Origin: Methylomonas sp. ZR1
GTDB lineage: Bacteria > Pseudomonadota > Gammaproteobacteria > Methylococcales > Methylomonadaceae
Length of the DNA stretch: 64,000 nucleotides
Direction of reading: 5' to 3'
Assembly: GCF_013141865.1 (NCBI RefSeq)
Contig: NZ_RCST01000001.1
Location: 4,092,001 to 4,156,000 of the forward strand
This document shows, piece by piece, positions 52,378 through 61,675 of this stretch (position 1 is its first letter; the number at the start of each line of letters is the position of its first letter). The notes under the pieces are model-generated. The model did no database searches. It worked only from the letters and a program-made list of their open reading frames with translations, and had not been told where the DNA came from. The position numbers were made by a program, and so were the translations under genes.

Positions 52378-53127
52378 ATGAAGCCATGCCCCAAGTGTCA
52401 TCGGGATGTGCTGCCCGCGGAGGAAACCTGCCCGCACTGCGGCATCGTCTTTGCCAAATATTACAAATACCACGGCGATACACCTATGCCGGCGGCGGAA
52501 CGCTCGCAAGTTGTCATTATTCTTGAAGACCCCGCAGACACGCTATTTGGCGACGACGCCTACCGGGACAACGAAGCCGTTTTTCTGGGCCGTTGCCTAT
52601 TATTACCAGGATTTTTGCTGTGGAGCTGGTTGCTGATTACGCCGGGCCTGACCAGCAACGCGGTCGGCGCATCGTTTCTGCATCTGGTCAACCTGCCGTT
52701 TCACGAAGCCGGCCATGTGATTTTCCGGCCGTTCGGGCAATTTATCACCTCGCTGGGCGGCACCCTCGGCCAAATTCTGATGCCGACGATTTGCATGTTG
52801 ACCTTGCTGCTAAAAACCCGCGATCCATTCGGCGCCGGCTTGTGTTTATGGTGGGTGGGCGAGAACTTCTTGGACATTGCCCCATATATCAATGACGCTC
52901 GCGCCGGGCAACTGCCCTTGCTGGGCGGCAATTTCGGCCATTCCGCCCCTTACGGTTTTCACGATTGGGAATATTTACTGACCGAATCCGGCCTATTGGC
53001 CCAGGATCATGCGCTGGCTAAACTCGCGCAGTTACTCGGTGCAATGTTGATGATAGCGGCGCTGATCAGCTGCGGTTATGTGTTGTTCAAACAGCGGCAA
53101 AAGCTGACGAGCCCGAAACCCGATTAG
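52378..53127 (+). CDS. Zinc-ribbon membrane protein with HEAGH metalloprotease-like motif
   Basis: Residues 4-21 form a zinc ribbon (CPKC...CPHC). After a linker come hydrophobic helices beginning near residue 72. HEAGH at 109-113 in PFHEAGHVIF is the HExxH zinc motif of intramembrane or membrane-bound metallopeptidases (M50-like), and ENFLDIAPY at 162-170 could supply a third ligand. The order ribbon-membrane-HExxH is unusual. Family membership is tentative; regulated membrane proteolysis would be an inference. Confidence 0.7.
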   Translation: MKPCPKCHRDVLPAEETCPHCGIVFAKYYKYHGDTPMPAAERSQVVIILEDPADTLFGDDAYRDNEAVFLGRCLLLPGFLLWSWLLITPGLTSNAVGASFLHLVNLPFHEAGHVIFRPFGQFITSLGGTLGQILMPTICMLTLLLKTRDPFGAGLCLWWVGENFLDIAPYINDARAGQLPLLGGNFGHSAPYGFHDWEYLLTESGLLAQDHALAKLAQLLGAMLMIAALISCGYVLFKQRQKLTSPKPD

Positions 53128-53138
53128 CCACCAAGAAT

Positions 53139-53609
53139 TTAGCCCAACCACGCTTTCACTTTCGCCTTCACCTGCGCTTTTACCTGCCGCGACCAACGGT
53201 AAATCTCGGTATCGACAATCTTGGCGTGCGCCCATTGCAGCCAACCCATCACGGCGTGATAAACAAAAGCGATAAGCCCGAAGGTCAGCAACTGCGGCTT
53301 GGTCAATTTAAACACCCGCGACACCAGCAAGGTACCGAGTAACTTGGCGAACACCTCTAATAAAATGCCTTGCAACAACAGGCCATGTACTATCAAAGAC
53401 AGCGCAGCCAGATTCAGCGGAGTGACGATCAATACCGGAATCGTAAATGCCAGCAAAGCCATGGCCGGCGAAGTTTGCGCCAACCAACGCTCAACACTTT
53501 CCAGCCTCAGTATTAGCGCCAGATAGTGCCCGCAAGCCGACAGAAAATCCCACAACCATTCCTCGATGATCAGCAGGATGGCCAGCAGCGTAAGCAGGAG
53601 TTTTTTCAT
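53139..53609 (-). CDS. Hypothetical membrane protein
   Basis: From the ATG at 53609 the 156-residue protein has about four hydrophobic segments and a Lys-rich C-terminal helix (QVKAQVKAKVKAWLG). A longer frame to 53717 lacks membrane character at its start and is not preferred. No known family was recognised. Confidence 0.6.
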   Translation of the reverse strand: MKKLLLTLLAILLIIEEWLWDFLSACGHYLALILRLESVERWLAQTSPAMALLAFTIPVLIVTPLNLAALSLIVHGLLLQGILLEVFAKLLGTLLVSRVFKLTKPQLLTFGLIAFVYHAVMGWLQWAHAKIVDTEIYRWSRQVKAQVKAKVKAWLG

Positions 53610-53729
53610 GGTGATTTCCCGATAGTAGACGCAGACACTATACCCAAGCGCACTTGCGCTTGTCGCCAATTTAAGTCTTAAAGGATTTGAATAGCCGGAA
53701 GCGTAGCTTAGCGGCAATCCGCTAACAGC

Positions 53730-54137
53730 CTAAGCAACAGTATGATTTGATTCCGTTTGCGCCGACAACTGGGCAATCATCTCGGCAAATCGGCGCAAGG
53801 TTTCATTGTCAGCTTGCAACATTTGTAACAGACTGAGCATGCCACGCGCTTCTTGCCAATCCTGCCGGCCCAAATTTTCGTACAGCGCCCGATACAACTG
53901 CTGGACCAAGAAGCCATTTAATAGCTTGGCTGCCGGCGTTTGCTTGAAACTCAAGGAGCGCAGCACCGCCGGCACCGCGATAGCCAAGCGTCCGGCCCGC
54001 GTGGTTTGTAATGCGACGCCTAGCCACTGCTCGGCCAAGCGTTGGCTACGGAAGATGTACTGCAACTCGGCGCCGCAGCGAGGACACAGCGTGTCAGCAC
54101 CGAGCCGGGCGTTGCAAGCCGGGCAGCGCGGTATCAC
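53730..54137 (-). CDS. Zinc-ribbon protein of the accessory Hsp70 operon
   Basis: The 135-residue protein begins with a zinc ribbon CPACNARLGADTLCPRCGAEL; the rest is a helical region (residues ~30-125) without a known motif. Its ATG overlaps the stop of the Hsp70 gene by four bases, so translation is coupled and a role with that chaperone is likely. Function unknown; a substrate- or partner-binding adaptor is inferred only from the operon. Confidence 0.8.
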   Translation of the reverse strand: MIPRCPACNARLGADTLCPRCGAELQYIFRSQRLAEQWLGVALQTTRAGRLAIAVPAVLRSLSFKQTPAAKLLNGFLVQQLYRALYENLGRQDWQEARGMLSLLQMLQADNETLRRFAEMIAQLSAQTESNHTVA

Positions 54138-55873
54138 GATTCCAGGTAATAAATGATGTCGTTCAAGCGCTCGACCGGCTCACTTAGCCCTGCTTCGTCG
54201 CCGTTTTCCAGGCAAGTCGAGATGGTTTCGATCAAATCGACCATGTCTTCCTTGTCTTCGGCGGAAACGGTTTCGAATAAGGCTTCGGCCTTCTTGATGA
54301 CTTGCCGCGCGGCAGCCACGGCCGGGCTTTCCGGAACCGAATCCGCCTCGCCACCGGCCGAATCGCCGAACAAGCCGTCGATACGCTGTTTGGCGCTGCT
54401 CAGTTCGCCGCTATCGAAGCGGGAAATCGCGTTGTTGATGGTAATGGCTTTTTCCTTGCCGGAGGCTTTTTCCCGGGCCGACACATGCAAGATGCCGTTC
54501 AAATCCAGGTCCAGCGTCAAGGTGATGATGTTGCCGGCCGGCACGTCCAACAAGCCTTCGACCAAAAATTCGCCGATTTCGACGTTGTTCAACGCATCCG
54601 GGTCCTCGCCTTGAAAAATCCGCACGTTCACTTCGCGTTGATTGTCGGTAAAGGTTTCGAAAGCTTCGGACTTGCGCACCGGCAACACGCTGTTTTTATG
54701 CACGATGGGGATGTACTGATACGGATACGGCATGCCGTCAAGATTACCAACTGCGCAGGTGCCGAAGGTATAGGGCGTCACATCGACCAAGACCGTGCCG
54801 ATGTCCTCGCCGTTGATCATCGCCGCCTGCATTGCAGCGCCCATTGCCACGCACAGATCGGGATCGACTTCGCCGTGCGGCTCGAAACCGAATTCGTCGA
54901 ACAAGCGCTCGCGGATGCACGGCATGCGCGTCGAGCCGCCGACCAGTATGATTTCGTCGATGTCGGAGGCGATCAGTTTCGCGCCCTTCAGCGCGATGTG
55001 GGTAGCGTCCAGCGTGGCATTTATGTGGTCGGCAATTAGGTCTTCGTATTCCGAACGCGCCAGTTCCAGCGTCAAATGCAGCGGCGTGCCTTGGCGCTCC
55101 AGCAAATATTCTTCCTCTATCATCGCGTAGGGTTCGTCGGATAATTGTAATTTTGCCTGCTCCGCCGCCCTTACGATGCGCGCCATCGCCTTGCCGTGTG
55201 GCTCGACTTCGAGGCCGAATTGCTGGCGAATATGCGCCAGGATGCGATCGACGATCAGTTGATCGAAATCGTCGCCGCCCAGGTGATTGTCGCCATGGCT
55301 AGCCAGCACCTCGACGACACCGCTCTGCACGCTGACCGCCGACACATCGAAGGTACCGCCGCCCAAGTCGTAAACCAGCATGCGTTTGGCTTCGAGCTGG
55401 CCGGCGCCGTAAACCAGCGCGGCGGCGGTCGGCTCGTTGATCATCCGCACCACCTGCAATCCGGCGATTTCCCCGGCTTCGCGGGTCGCCTGGCGCTGAG
55501 CATCGGAAAAATAGGCCGGTACGGTAATCACTGCCTTGGCTATAGGCCGGCCGACATAGGCTTCTGCGATGCTTTTCAAGCGCTTCAGGATGATCGCGGA
55601 AATTTCCTGCGGCGTGTAGGCCTGACCGGCCATCGTGACTCGGGTATCCTGGCCCATCAGGCGCTTGATCGACTTGACGGTGCGCTCCGGATAAATCAGG
55701 TATTGATTGCGGGCGCTGGCGCCGACCAGAATCTCGCCGTTATCGTCCAGCCCGACGAAAGACGGCAATATTTTTGTGCCGCTGTCGGCGATCACGGTGA
55801 CCTTGCCGTTTTCGACGATGGCGACTTCCGAGTTGGTGGTCCCTAGATCGATGCCGATGATGATGTCGTTCAT
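54134..55873 (-). CDS. Hsp70 chaperone, HscC-like
   Basis: The 579-residue ATPase has IIGIDLGTTNS, VPAYFSDAQRQATREAG, NEPTAAALVYG, DLGGGTFDVSAV and VGGSTRMPCIR, i.e. a complete actin-like nucleotide domain. A beta-sandwich substrate domain follows (GILHVSAREKASGKE) with a helical lid. It is shorter than DnaK (~640) and close to E. coli HscC, with a divergent C-terminus rich in Ser/Gly/Ala/Glu and no EEVD-type end. It is preceded by GrpE-like and J-domain genes and followed by a zinc-ribbon gene. It appears to be a specialised second Hsp70, not the main DnaK. Confidence 0.92.
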   Translation of the reverse strand: MNDIIIGIDLGTTNSEVAIVENGKVTVIADSGTKILPSFVGLDDNGEILVGASARNQYLIYPERTVKSIKRLMGQDTRVTMAGQAYTPQEISAIILKRLKSIAEAYVGRPIAKAVITVPAYFSDAQRQATREAGEIAGLQVVRMINEPTAAALVYGAGQLEAKRMLVYDLGGGTFDVSAVSVQSGVVEVLASHGDNHLGGDDFDQLIVDRILAHIRQQFGLEVEPHGKAMARIVRAAEQAKLQLSDEPYAMIEEEYLLERQGTPLHLTLELARSEYEDLIADHINATLDATHIALKGAKLIASDIDEIILVGGSTRMPCIRERLFDEFGFEPHGEVDPDLCVAMGAAMQAAMINGEDIGTVLVDVTPYTFGTCAVGNLDGMPYPYQYIPIVHKNSVLPVRKSEAFETFTDNQREVNVRIFQGEDPDALNNVEIGEFLVEGLLDVPAGNIITLTLDLDLNGILHVSAREKASGKEKAITINNAISRFDSGELSSAKQRIDGLFGDSAGGEADSVPESPAVAAARQVIKKAEALFETVSAEDKEDMVDLIETISTCLENGDEAGLSEPVERLNDIIYYLES

Positions 55874-55890
55874 ATGTGTTCCCTGAATGC

Positions 55891-56541
55891 TTAAAGTTTA
55901 TTGACCTTGACTTCCGCCAAGCGCAGCACTTGATCGTCGATTAAAAAGCCCTTGCGCAGTTCTTCCAGCACGACGGCGTTTGCCTGCGCGGGATCGTTGC
56001 CGATGGCGATGGTCGCCATGGTCCGTGCGTCGAAGGGCTGACCGACGCAATCGATGGCAAACACCCGCCGGCGTTGCAGCATCTGTTCCAAGCGCTTCAA
56101 TGTAATTTCCTGGCCTTCGCCGACGCTGGCGATAAAGCGCACGTCCTGTGGTTTGGAATGCCGGAACAAGCCATCGACCGGCCGATACTGCCGCACGGCC
56201 CGATTGCCGGCATCGAGCCGGTCGTAAATATCCAGCCATTCCAGCAGCAGGGCTCGCTCGTCCTCCCGGCGTTGTTGCTGCAGGCGTTCGTTGGCTTTCG
56301 CCAATTCGTCCGCCAGGGCTCGATTGTCGGCTTTCAAGGTTTCGACGGCATCGCTCAAGCTGTCCAGCGTAGCCTTGAATTGCCGCGACTCGGCCTTGAC
56401 TTCGGTTTTCAAGCCGGCCAAATCGCTGAATAGGGCAGTCAAATCCGGTTGGTCGATTGCGGTCAGATGGGCGAAGTCGGTTTCCTGTAGATAGTGCTGC
56501 AAGGCTGTCAGCAACTCGCCTTGCGGGGTTTCTGTGGTCAT
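55891..56541 (-). CDS. GrpE-like nucleotide exchange factor
   Basis: A 216-residue protein with a long coiled coil (residues ~45-95, AETLKADNRALADELAKAN-like) followed by the GrpE core (LLLEWLDIYDRLD) and beta wing with IDCVGQPFDARTMATIAIG. It would release ADP from the linked Hsp70. The start overlaps the J-protein stop by four bases; the stop is 17 bases ahead of the Hsp70 start. Confidence 0.88.
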   Translation of the reverse strand: MTTETPQGELLTALQHYLQETDFAHLTAIDQPDLTALFSDLAGLKTEVKAESRQFKATLDSLSDAVETLKADNRALADELAKANERLQQQRREDERALLLEWLDIYDRLDAGNRAVRQYRPVDGLFRHSKPQDVRFIASVGEGQEITLKRLEQMLQRRRVFAIDCVGQPFDARTMATIAIGNDPAQANAVVLEELRKGFLIDDQVLRLAEVKVNKL

Positions 56542-56873
56542 GATGGCATTTTAGTCAATTGAGCGAGCGATTTTTCGATGGTCAGCGTGCTCGCCAGCTT
56601 TAGGAAATCGTCCGCGGGCATAGTCTCGCCAGTAGCCGATTGGCCGAAGGCTTGCGCCAGCAACGTGTCGAATTCGACACGCGGCACGGCAAACAATGCG
56701 TGGCGTAGCCGACTGTCTTGGTCCTTGATCGCTTCGAAAGCCTCCTGGATTTCGCGAAAGCGCGCGGGATCGCGGTCGGGCGGATTGTCCTTGACCCGCT
56801 GCAAATAGGCTTGTTTGATGTCGGCGTCGCTAGTTTGTTCGGGCACGCCCAGAATGTCATACGGTGAAATCAT
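56538..56873 (-). CDS. J-domain protein with PPD in place of HPD
   Basis: The N-terminal ~65 residues follow the J-domain layout (SPYDILGVPEQTSDADIKQAY, FREIQEAFEAIKD). The invariant HPD triad that triggers Hsp70 ATPase is PPD at residues 31-33 (VKDNPPDRDP). The remaining ~45 residues are helical. At 111 residues it lacks zinc-finger and substrate domains. It sits between the TPR and GrpE-like genes and is coupled to the latter. Whether it stimulates Hsp70 is uncertain given the missing His. Confidence 0.85.
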   Translation of the reverse strand: MISPYDILGVPEQTSDADIKQAYLQRVKDNPPDRDPARFREIQEAFEAIKDQDSRLRHALFAVPRVEFDTLLAQAFGQSATGETMPADDFLKLASTLTIEKSLAQLTKMPS

Positions 56874-56879
56874 AAGCAG

Positions 56880-59375
56880 TTAATTAAAAGGCAGCGAATA
56901 CTGCGGTGAGTCGTGGTTGAAGCGGGCGACGATGTCGTCGAAACCGACGCCGATCTCGAGTTTCAGCTCCTCTGCGGCGGCGCATACCGTCACACACCAT
57001 AGGAAGTCTTGATTCATGAACAAGATCGCCAGGTTTTGCTCATCGCGGCCGTTGCCGTATTGACGCATGATTTGGGCGACGAACTGCTCGGGACCGCGTT
57101 TTCGCACCAGTTCCTCGATTTTCTTTTCGATACGCTTGAACACGGCGTCCGGAATGTGGCCGAACAAATCTTCAATCGGATCGTCGCTAAGCGGCGGCTG
57201 GTCGAAGTCGTCCGCTTCATCCTGCATCGGCAAATACTCAGGCACGCCTCTGGCCCGTTCGAGCAGGCGCGCGATCAACCCGGCGGTCCTGTTGTCGTTA
57301 TCCGCCCGCGCATCTGCCAACCCGATTTCCAAGCGGTATAAGCTCATTAAGTCTAAATGGCTGGCATCGCCTTGGCATTCGGCCAGCGTCCGGTAATACA
57401 TCAAGGCCGGCGTATGTCGGCGAGCCTGAGCCATTTTGGCGCAGTGCTTCAATAGCTCGAAATGACCGACCTTCTCTAAAGCCTCGCACCAAGCGAGCAA
57501 CAGCGCTTCATGGTCCAGTAGCCATTCCACCGACTTTTTCAGCGGCGCTTTGACTTTGTCCAAGGCTTTCAGCACGAGGCTGTTATCGTCCAATTGCTCG
57601 TCGTAATAATTCAGCAAGCCGATCAGCCGCTGCAATTGCGGGGCGGACAGCAGATAGTCCTTAAACGCCGGCAGCGCGCGGCTAAGCCCCTGTGTCGGCA
57701 GTTCCAGCAATCCGGCTTCGATCTGCGCCTGCACATGCATATTGACCGGATCGTCATACAGGCTTGCCAGCGTATCGGCGATGCGTTGCAAGCCTTGGGC
57801 TTTGTCCTCGGCCTGCCACAGATAAAAACCGCGTAACAACTCGGCTTGGCGGCGCAGGCTTTTATCGATGGTTAATTGTTCCGCTGCTTGAATCTCCTTT
57901 TCCACCAAATGAAATTTTTCGGCTTTCAGCAAGCGGCGGGCATGGGCCATATGATTGGCAAACAATAGCTGTTTAGCCAAGGTATTAACGGGGTCTATCT
58001 GCAACAAGGCTTTGGCATAGGCCGCCGCCTTTTTAAAGGCTTTTCGGGCGGCGGCCGATTTGGCTGCCCGCACCAACAAGTCGGTATCGGCGGGAAAACG
58101 TTGCAGGCCACGTTCCAACCAGTGCTCGTACTGAGCCGCATTCGGCCGCTGTTCCTGGTAAACCGTTAACAGTTTTAGATAGCTTTGCCGGTCGTCGGGG
58201 TCGTACTCCAGGCTGTCGGCCAACATTGCGGCCGCTTCGCCGGAATAAGTCTTGTCGGCCATGCGCCTGAGGATCAACGCAATTTTTCGGTCATTGGCCG
58301 GCCGGTCTTGTTTCAGAATATCGATGCAGCGTTGCCAAAAAAAACCGGCGTCGTAGGCGTTTTCGGCTTGCTCGTGCAACAAGGCCTGCAAGCGGTTTTC
58401 CTCGAACGGGTCCTTGCTGGCGAAGTGTTTGAAATAGTCTTTTTCACCGCCCGGATACTCGGCCAACGCGCCCAGGCAATAGACTTGCGCGGCGTCGTTG
58501 CCGAATACGTCGCGATATTGCAGGACCAGATTGAAGCGGGTCTTGGTGTCCGGCTGGCCGTTGAGTTTGACCAGCGCTTCCAATAACTGGCTTTGACGGG
58601 CATTGAGACTTTTGGCCTGAGCAACGATGCGGCGCTGATTGTGTTCCAGACTCGACAGGCTGGCGACGAAATCCGCGCCGGATTGCCGATAAGCCAAGCA
58701 GGCCTTAGCCAGCGGTTGATAAGGCGATTCATCGGGGATTTTGGCTAACAGGGCCGGGGCTTGTTCGATGTCCGAGCCCTCCAGCAATTGGGCTTTCAGC
58801 ACGGTGCGCAAATCGCGAAACGCCGAACGAAACGGCAATGGTTTCAAGGCCTGCTCGCAAGGTTCCCGCTCGCCGTTGCGATAAGCCGCCAGCGCCGCGC
58901 TGACCCATTCCCAATGTTTGCGTAGCGCGGAATCCTCGGGCAAATGCGGCAACAGCTCCGTGTCCCCGGAGACCAGTAGCATCCCCAGATATGCCGAAAG
59001 CACTGGAAACTCTTCGTCCAACTGCCGAGCATTCAACCCATCCAATATGGCGTAAGCTTTGCGCTCGTTTTTGCCGGCCAACAGCCACAACAGGTAAGCG
59101 TCTTGCGCTTGCAGCGGCGGTTGCGCGTTAGCCGCGTAATTTTCCCAAAGCACGCAGGCTTCCTTGAACATGGCCTTGGCCGCCATTCCCCAAGCACGTT
59201 GCAGATAACAATCGGCCAAGCAGCGTTTGGTTTCGGCGTCGGCCGATTGCTTCAGCAGTTCCTTGAATAAATCGCCTGCCTCCTTATAGCGCCCGGCGGC
59301 ATAGTGCGCCTGCGCTTTTTCCGGTAACGACAATTCCGAGAGCCCGGCGGAAATTTTCTGGATGATTTTTTTCAT
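56880..59375 (-). CDS. Large TPR-like repeat protein of the accessory Hsp70 operon
   Basis: The 831-residue protein is almost all helical. A TPR pair appears near residues 18-85 (AQAHYAAGRYKEAGDLFKELL, AKAMFKEACVLWENY), with further repeats in the centre (ALILRRMADKTYSGEAAAML, AAAYAKALLQIDPVNTLAKQL). The C-terminal ~110 residues (FGHIPDAVFKRIEKKIEEL onward) form a separate conserved-looking module. No signal peptide or membrane segment. It begins the operon, six bases ahead of the J-domain gene. A scaffold or client adaptor role is inferred from context. Confidence 0.8.
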   Translation of the reverse strand: MKKIIQKISAGLSELSLPEKAQAHYAAGRYKEAGDLFKELLKQSADAETKRCLADCYLQRAWGMAAKAMFKEACVLWENYAANAQPPLQAQDAYLLWLLAGKNERKAYAILDGLNARQLDEEFPVLSAYLGMLLVSGDTELLPHLPEDSALRKHWEWVSAALAAYRNGEREPCEQALKPLPFRSAFRDLRTVLKAQLLEGSDIEQAPALLAKIPDESPYQPLAKACLAYRQSGADFVASLSSLEHNQRRIVAQAKSLNARQSQLLEALVKLNGQPDTKTRFNLVLQYRDVFGNDAAQVYCLGALAEYPGGEKDYFKHFASKDPFEENRLQALLHEQAENAYDAGFFWQRCIDILKQDRPANDRKIALILRRMADKTYSGEAAAMLADSLEYDPDDRQSYLKLLTVYQEQRPNAAQYEHWLERGLQRFPADTDLLVRAAKSAAARKAFKKAAAYAKALLQIDPVNTLAKQLLFANHMAHARRLLKAEKFHLVEKEIQAAEQLTIDKSLRRQAELLRGFYLWQAEDKAQGLQRIADTLASLYDDPVNMHVQAQIEAGLLELPTQGLSRALPAFKDYLLSAPQLQRLIGLLNYYDEQLDDNSLVLKALDKVKAPLKKSVEWLLDHEALLLAWCEALEKVGHFELLKHCAKMAQARRHTPALMYYRTLAECQGDASHLDLMSLYRLEIGLADARADNDNRTAGLIARLLERARGVPEYLPMQDEADDFDQPPLSDDPIEDLFGHIPDAVFKRIEKKIEELVRKRGPEQFVAQIMRQYGNGRDEQNLAILFMNQDFLWCVTVCAAAEELKLEIGVGFDDIVARFNHDSPQYSLPFN

Positions 59376-59787
59376 GGCTGTACAGGCAATAGCCCATGCT
59401 TCAAAATGGCATTATAAAACAGCGGGGGCATGAGGTGACCGGTTATGCTTTTGTTTCCAGTCTTCTGTATGAGCTATAATTATCGACTTTTCAGAGGATA
59501 CCTGGCGCGGATTTGCGCCTTTTAGAGAGGCGGAAAGTCGACTATTGGCCTAGCCGACATCAGTCATAATCGAAAATCGGCATTGCCTCCAGCTTTGCCG
59601 AGTTCCACAAATTGATATAGTCTGGTGCGAGTTTGCATTACCGCTGCTGGGCTCAATGACAAATAAACCCAGCTGAGAAGCGGATAAATTTTTCTAATGC
59701 AAATAGCTGTGACGATGGAAATAAACTCGGTTATTTCAAAGAGTTCACTGGGTTTCTCGTTGCTATATCCAGCCTATGGCTCTTAAC
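59376..59787. other. Intergenic region with nested inverted repeats
   Basis: There is no gene in these 412 bases. TCGACTTT (59483-59490) and its complement AAAGTCGA (59534-59541) enclose a second hairpin GGCGC-N6-GCGCC followed by TTTT (about 59503-59523), which could terminate plus-strand transcription. The part nearest 59376 should hold the Hsp70 operon promoter. Confidence 0.5.
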
Positions 59788-61347
59788 TCAGGCCACCCCA
59801 GCAGATCGGCGCTTTAATGCTACAAAAACGCCGAGACCACTCAACAGCATTAGCCAAGATTGTGGCAATGGTACTGCGGCAATATTTAACCGTACGACAT
59901 CTAAATCACCATCAAAATCGGCGAGATAGGCAATATTCCATCTGAGATTCGATGATAAATCATCAAAAGTGACGTCGTCAAAGGCCCCACTAATAGCCAC
60001 CGCTGTCAATATGTCAAAGCTGTGACCAGCCTGCAATACATAGCCATTTTCCAAACCGAATAGACTTAATCTCAGCCTACCACCCAGGCTTGCACGACCG
60101 CTAACATTCAAAACATCATATTCAGAGCCTGCCTGCAACCCTCCTATCTCTACGGCATAGGTACCATCGATAGATTGGCTAAAATCACCTTGAACCGTCG
60201 TGATTCCAGGGGAGTTTCCCGGTCCTAGCACACCTCCATTGTTTACTAGGTTACCAATGAAAGTATCCACTGCGAGCCTTCCACCAGTAAAGTTGAAATT
60301 GGCATTTCCTTCATTCGCCGCATTAATAGTAGAAACATCCAGTAAGCCGCCTTGTAAGTTGTAGGTCCCAGAGCTACCGACGTTTAGACCGAGTATAAGT
60401 TGGTTGCTCACAATGTGAGTCCCACCAAGTTGTGTAAAAACACCATCCCCAAAAATACCGATATATTCATTGGAGGCTGAAACTAATCCATCATTCAAAG
60501 TATAACTACCGCTTGTATGAAACCCCACTACAAGACGTTCATTCACAGTATTTAAACCACCGTTTTGGATAAATGTGCCGCTAACGCCGGTGTTACCAAT
60601 ATATTCATTATTAGCCAATAATTGACCTGGACCATTTAGCAAATAGCTACCTGAACCACCACCACTTTGCGCAATCCCTAATACTCCTACTGTATTCACA
60701 CCACCGTTTTGTTCAAACCTTCCTGTCCCAGCGTCGCCTATATTTTCAAAATCAGCCTTAAGAAGGCCGGAATTTTGAATATAGATGCCATTGTTACCAT
60801 AGTAAGATCCTAAAGTAAGGAAATGCTCAACGTCATGTACACCACCATTTTGGGTAAACTCACCAAAACCTACTATACCAATATTTTCCTGAGAAACTAT
60901 CAGATTTCCATCGTTAAGCGTGTAATAACCAGGAGTGGAATTGCTAGTATAAAGGCCTACATCAAGTTGATTTGTAACTCTATTTGTTCCACCATGCTGA
61001 GTGAATATACCACTTTCTAAATAACCGATAATTTCCTGTTCCGCCAGCAACTCAGCATTACCACTTAAGGCATATCGCCCGGTATTTATTAAGTTATGAG
61101 CTATAGAATTATACCCGCCGGTATGGGAGATAGCCCCCGGATGACTTACATATACCGAATTACTTGAAATATTAGCCCCGGAGGAAATCAATATATTATC
61201 GTCCGCATTCGGTATATTATTGGGAGCCCAACATTCAGCGTTGTCCCAACTACCACTTTCACACTGCCAGCTCAAGTCTCTAGCTTGAACGGATGAACCA
61301 AGGGAAGCTAATAGAATTAAGCTAAAATTGATATGTTTGATCAACAT
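59788..61347 (-). CDS. Secreted beta-helix-like repeat protein with PEP-CTERM-type sorting tail
   Basis: The 519-residue protein has a signal peptide (ILLASLGSSVQA) and then five to six repeats of about 47 residues, starting near 114, 163, 210, 257, 303 and 349, each with F(T/E)QNGG and Y(T)LNDG-like strands and an EYIG turn. This resembles extracellular parallel beta-helix proteins. The C-terminus reads VPLPQSWLMLLSGLG followed by a basic cluster KRR, a VPLP-type variant of the PEP-CTERM exosortase signal. The gene is AT-rich compared with its neighbours. It is probably an exported surface or matrix protein. Confidence 0.78.
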   Translation of the reverse strand: MLIKHINFSLILLASLGSSVQARDLSWQCESGSWDNAECWAPNNIPNADDNILISSGANISSNSVYVSHPGAISHTGGYNSIAHNLINTGRYALSGNAELLAEQEIIGYLESGIFTQHGGTNRVTNQLDVGLYTSNSTPGYYTLNDGNLIVSQENIGIVGFGEFTQNGGVHDVEHFLTLGSYYGNNGIYIQNSGLLKADFENIGDAGTGRFEQNGGVNTVGVLGIAQSGGGSGSYLLNGPGQLLANNEYIGNTGVSGTFIQNGGLNTVNERLVVGFHTSGSYTLNDGLVSASNEYIGIFGDGVFTQLGGTHIVSNQLILGLNVGSSGTYNLQGGLLDVSTINAANEGNANFNFTGGRLAVDTFIGNLVNNGGVLGPGNSPGITTVQGDFSQSIDGTYAVEIGGLQAGSEYDVLNVSGRASLGGRLRLSLFGLENGYVLQAGHSFDILTAVAISGAFDDVTFDDLSSNLRWNIAYLADFDGDLDVVRLNIAAVPLPQSWLMLLSGLGVFVALKRRSAGVA

Positions 61348-61675
61348 AATTTCTTCATGTCCTTTATTAAATTTTGTATCTGATAATCCTTGGTAACAGA
61401 GGATAAAACTATCCTCAGGGAGCCTTCAGATGGTAAAGAAAAATTACAGTAATATGTAACCAAAAGCCGATCTGACACCAAACCGGCAATCTAAACTAGT
61501 AAAGGTAGGCAATCGAATAGCCTTCAATCTCGTGCATTTATAAGCCATATAAATCTACCATAATAAGTTATGCCTTTGAACAAACACAGATGATACCTGA
61601 ACGTATTTTTAGAAACCTCAGTAATTGACGCCTAGGCCGCGATCGCCGAAGATCAAGGCTTTTTCGGGAGCTGTG

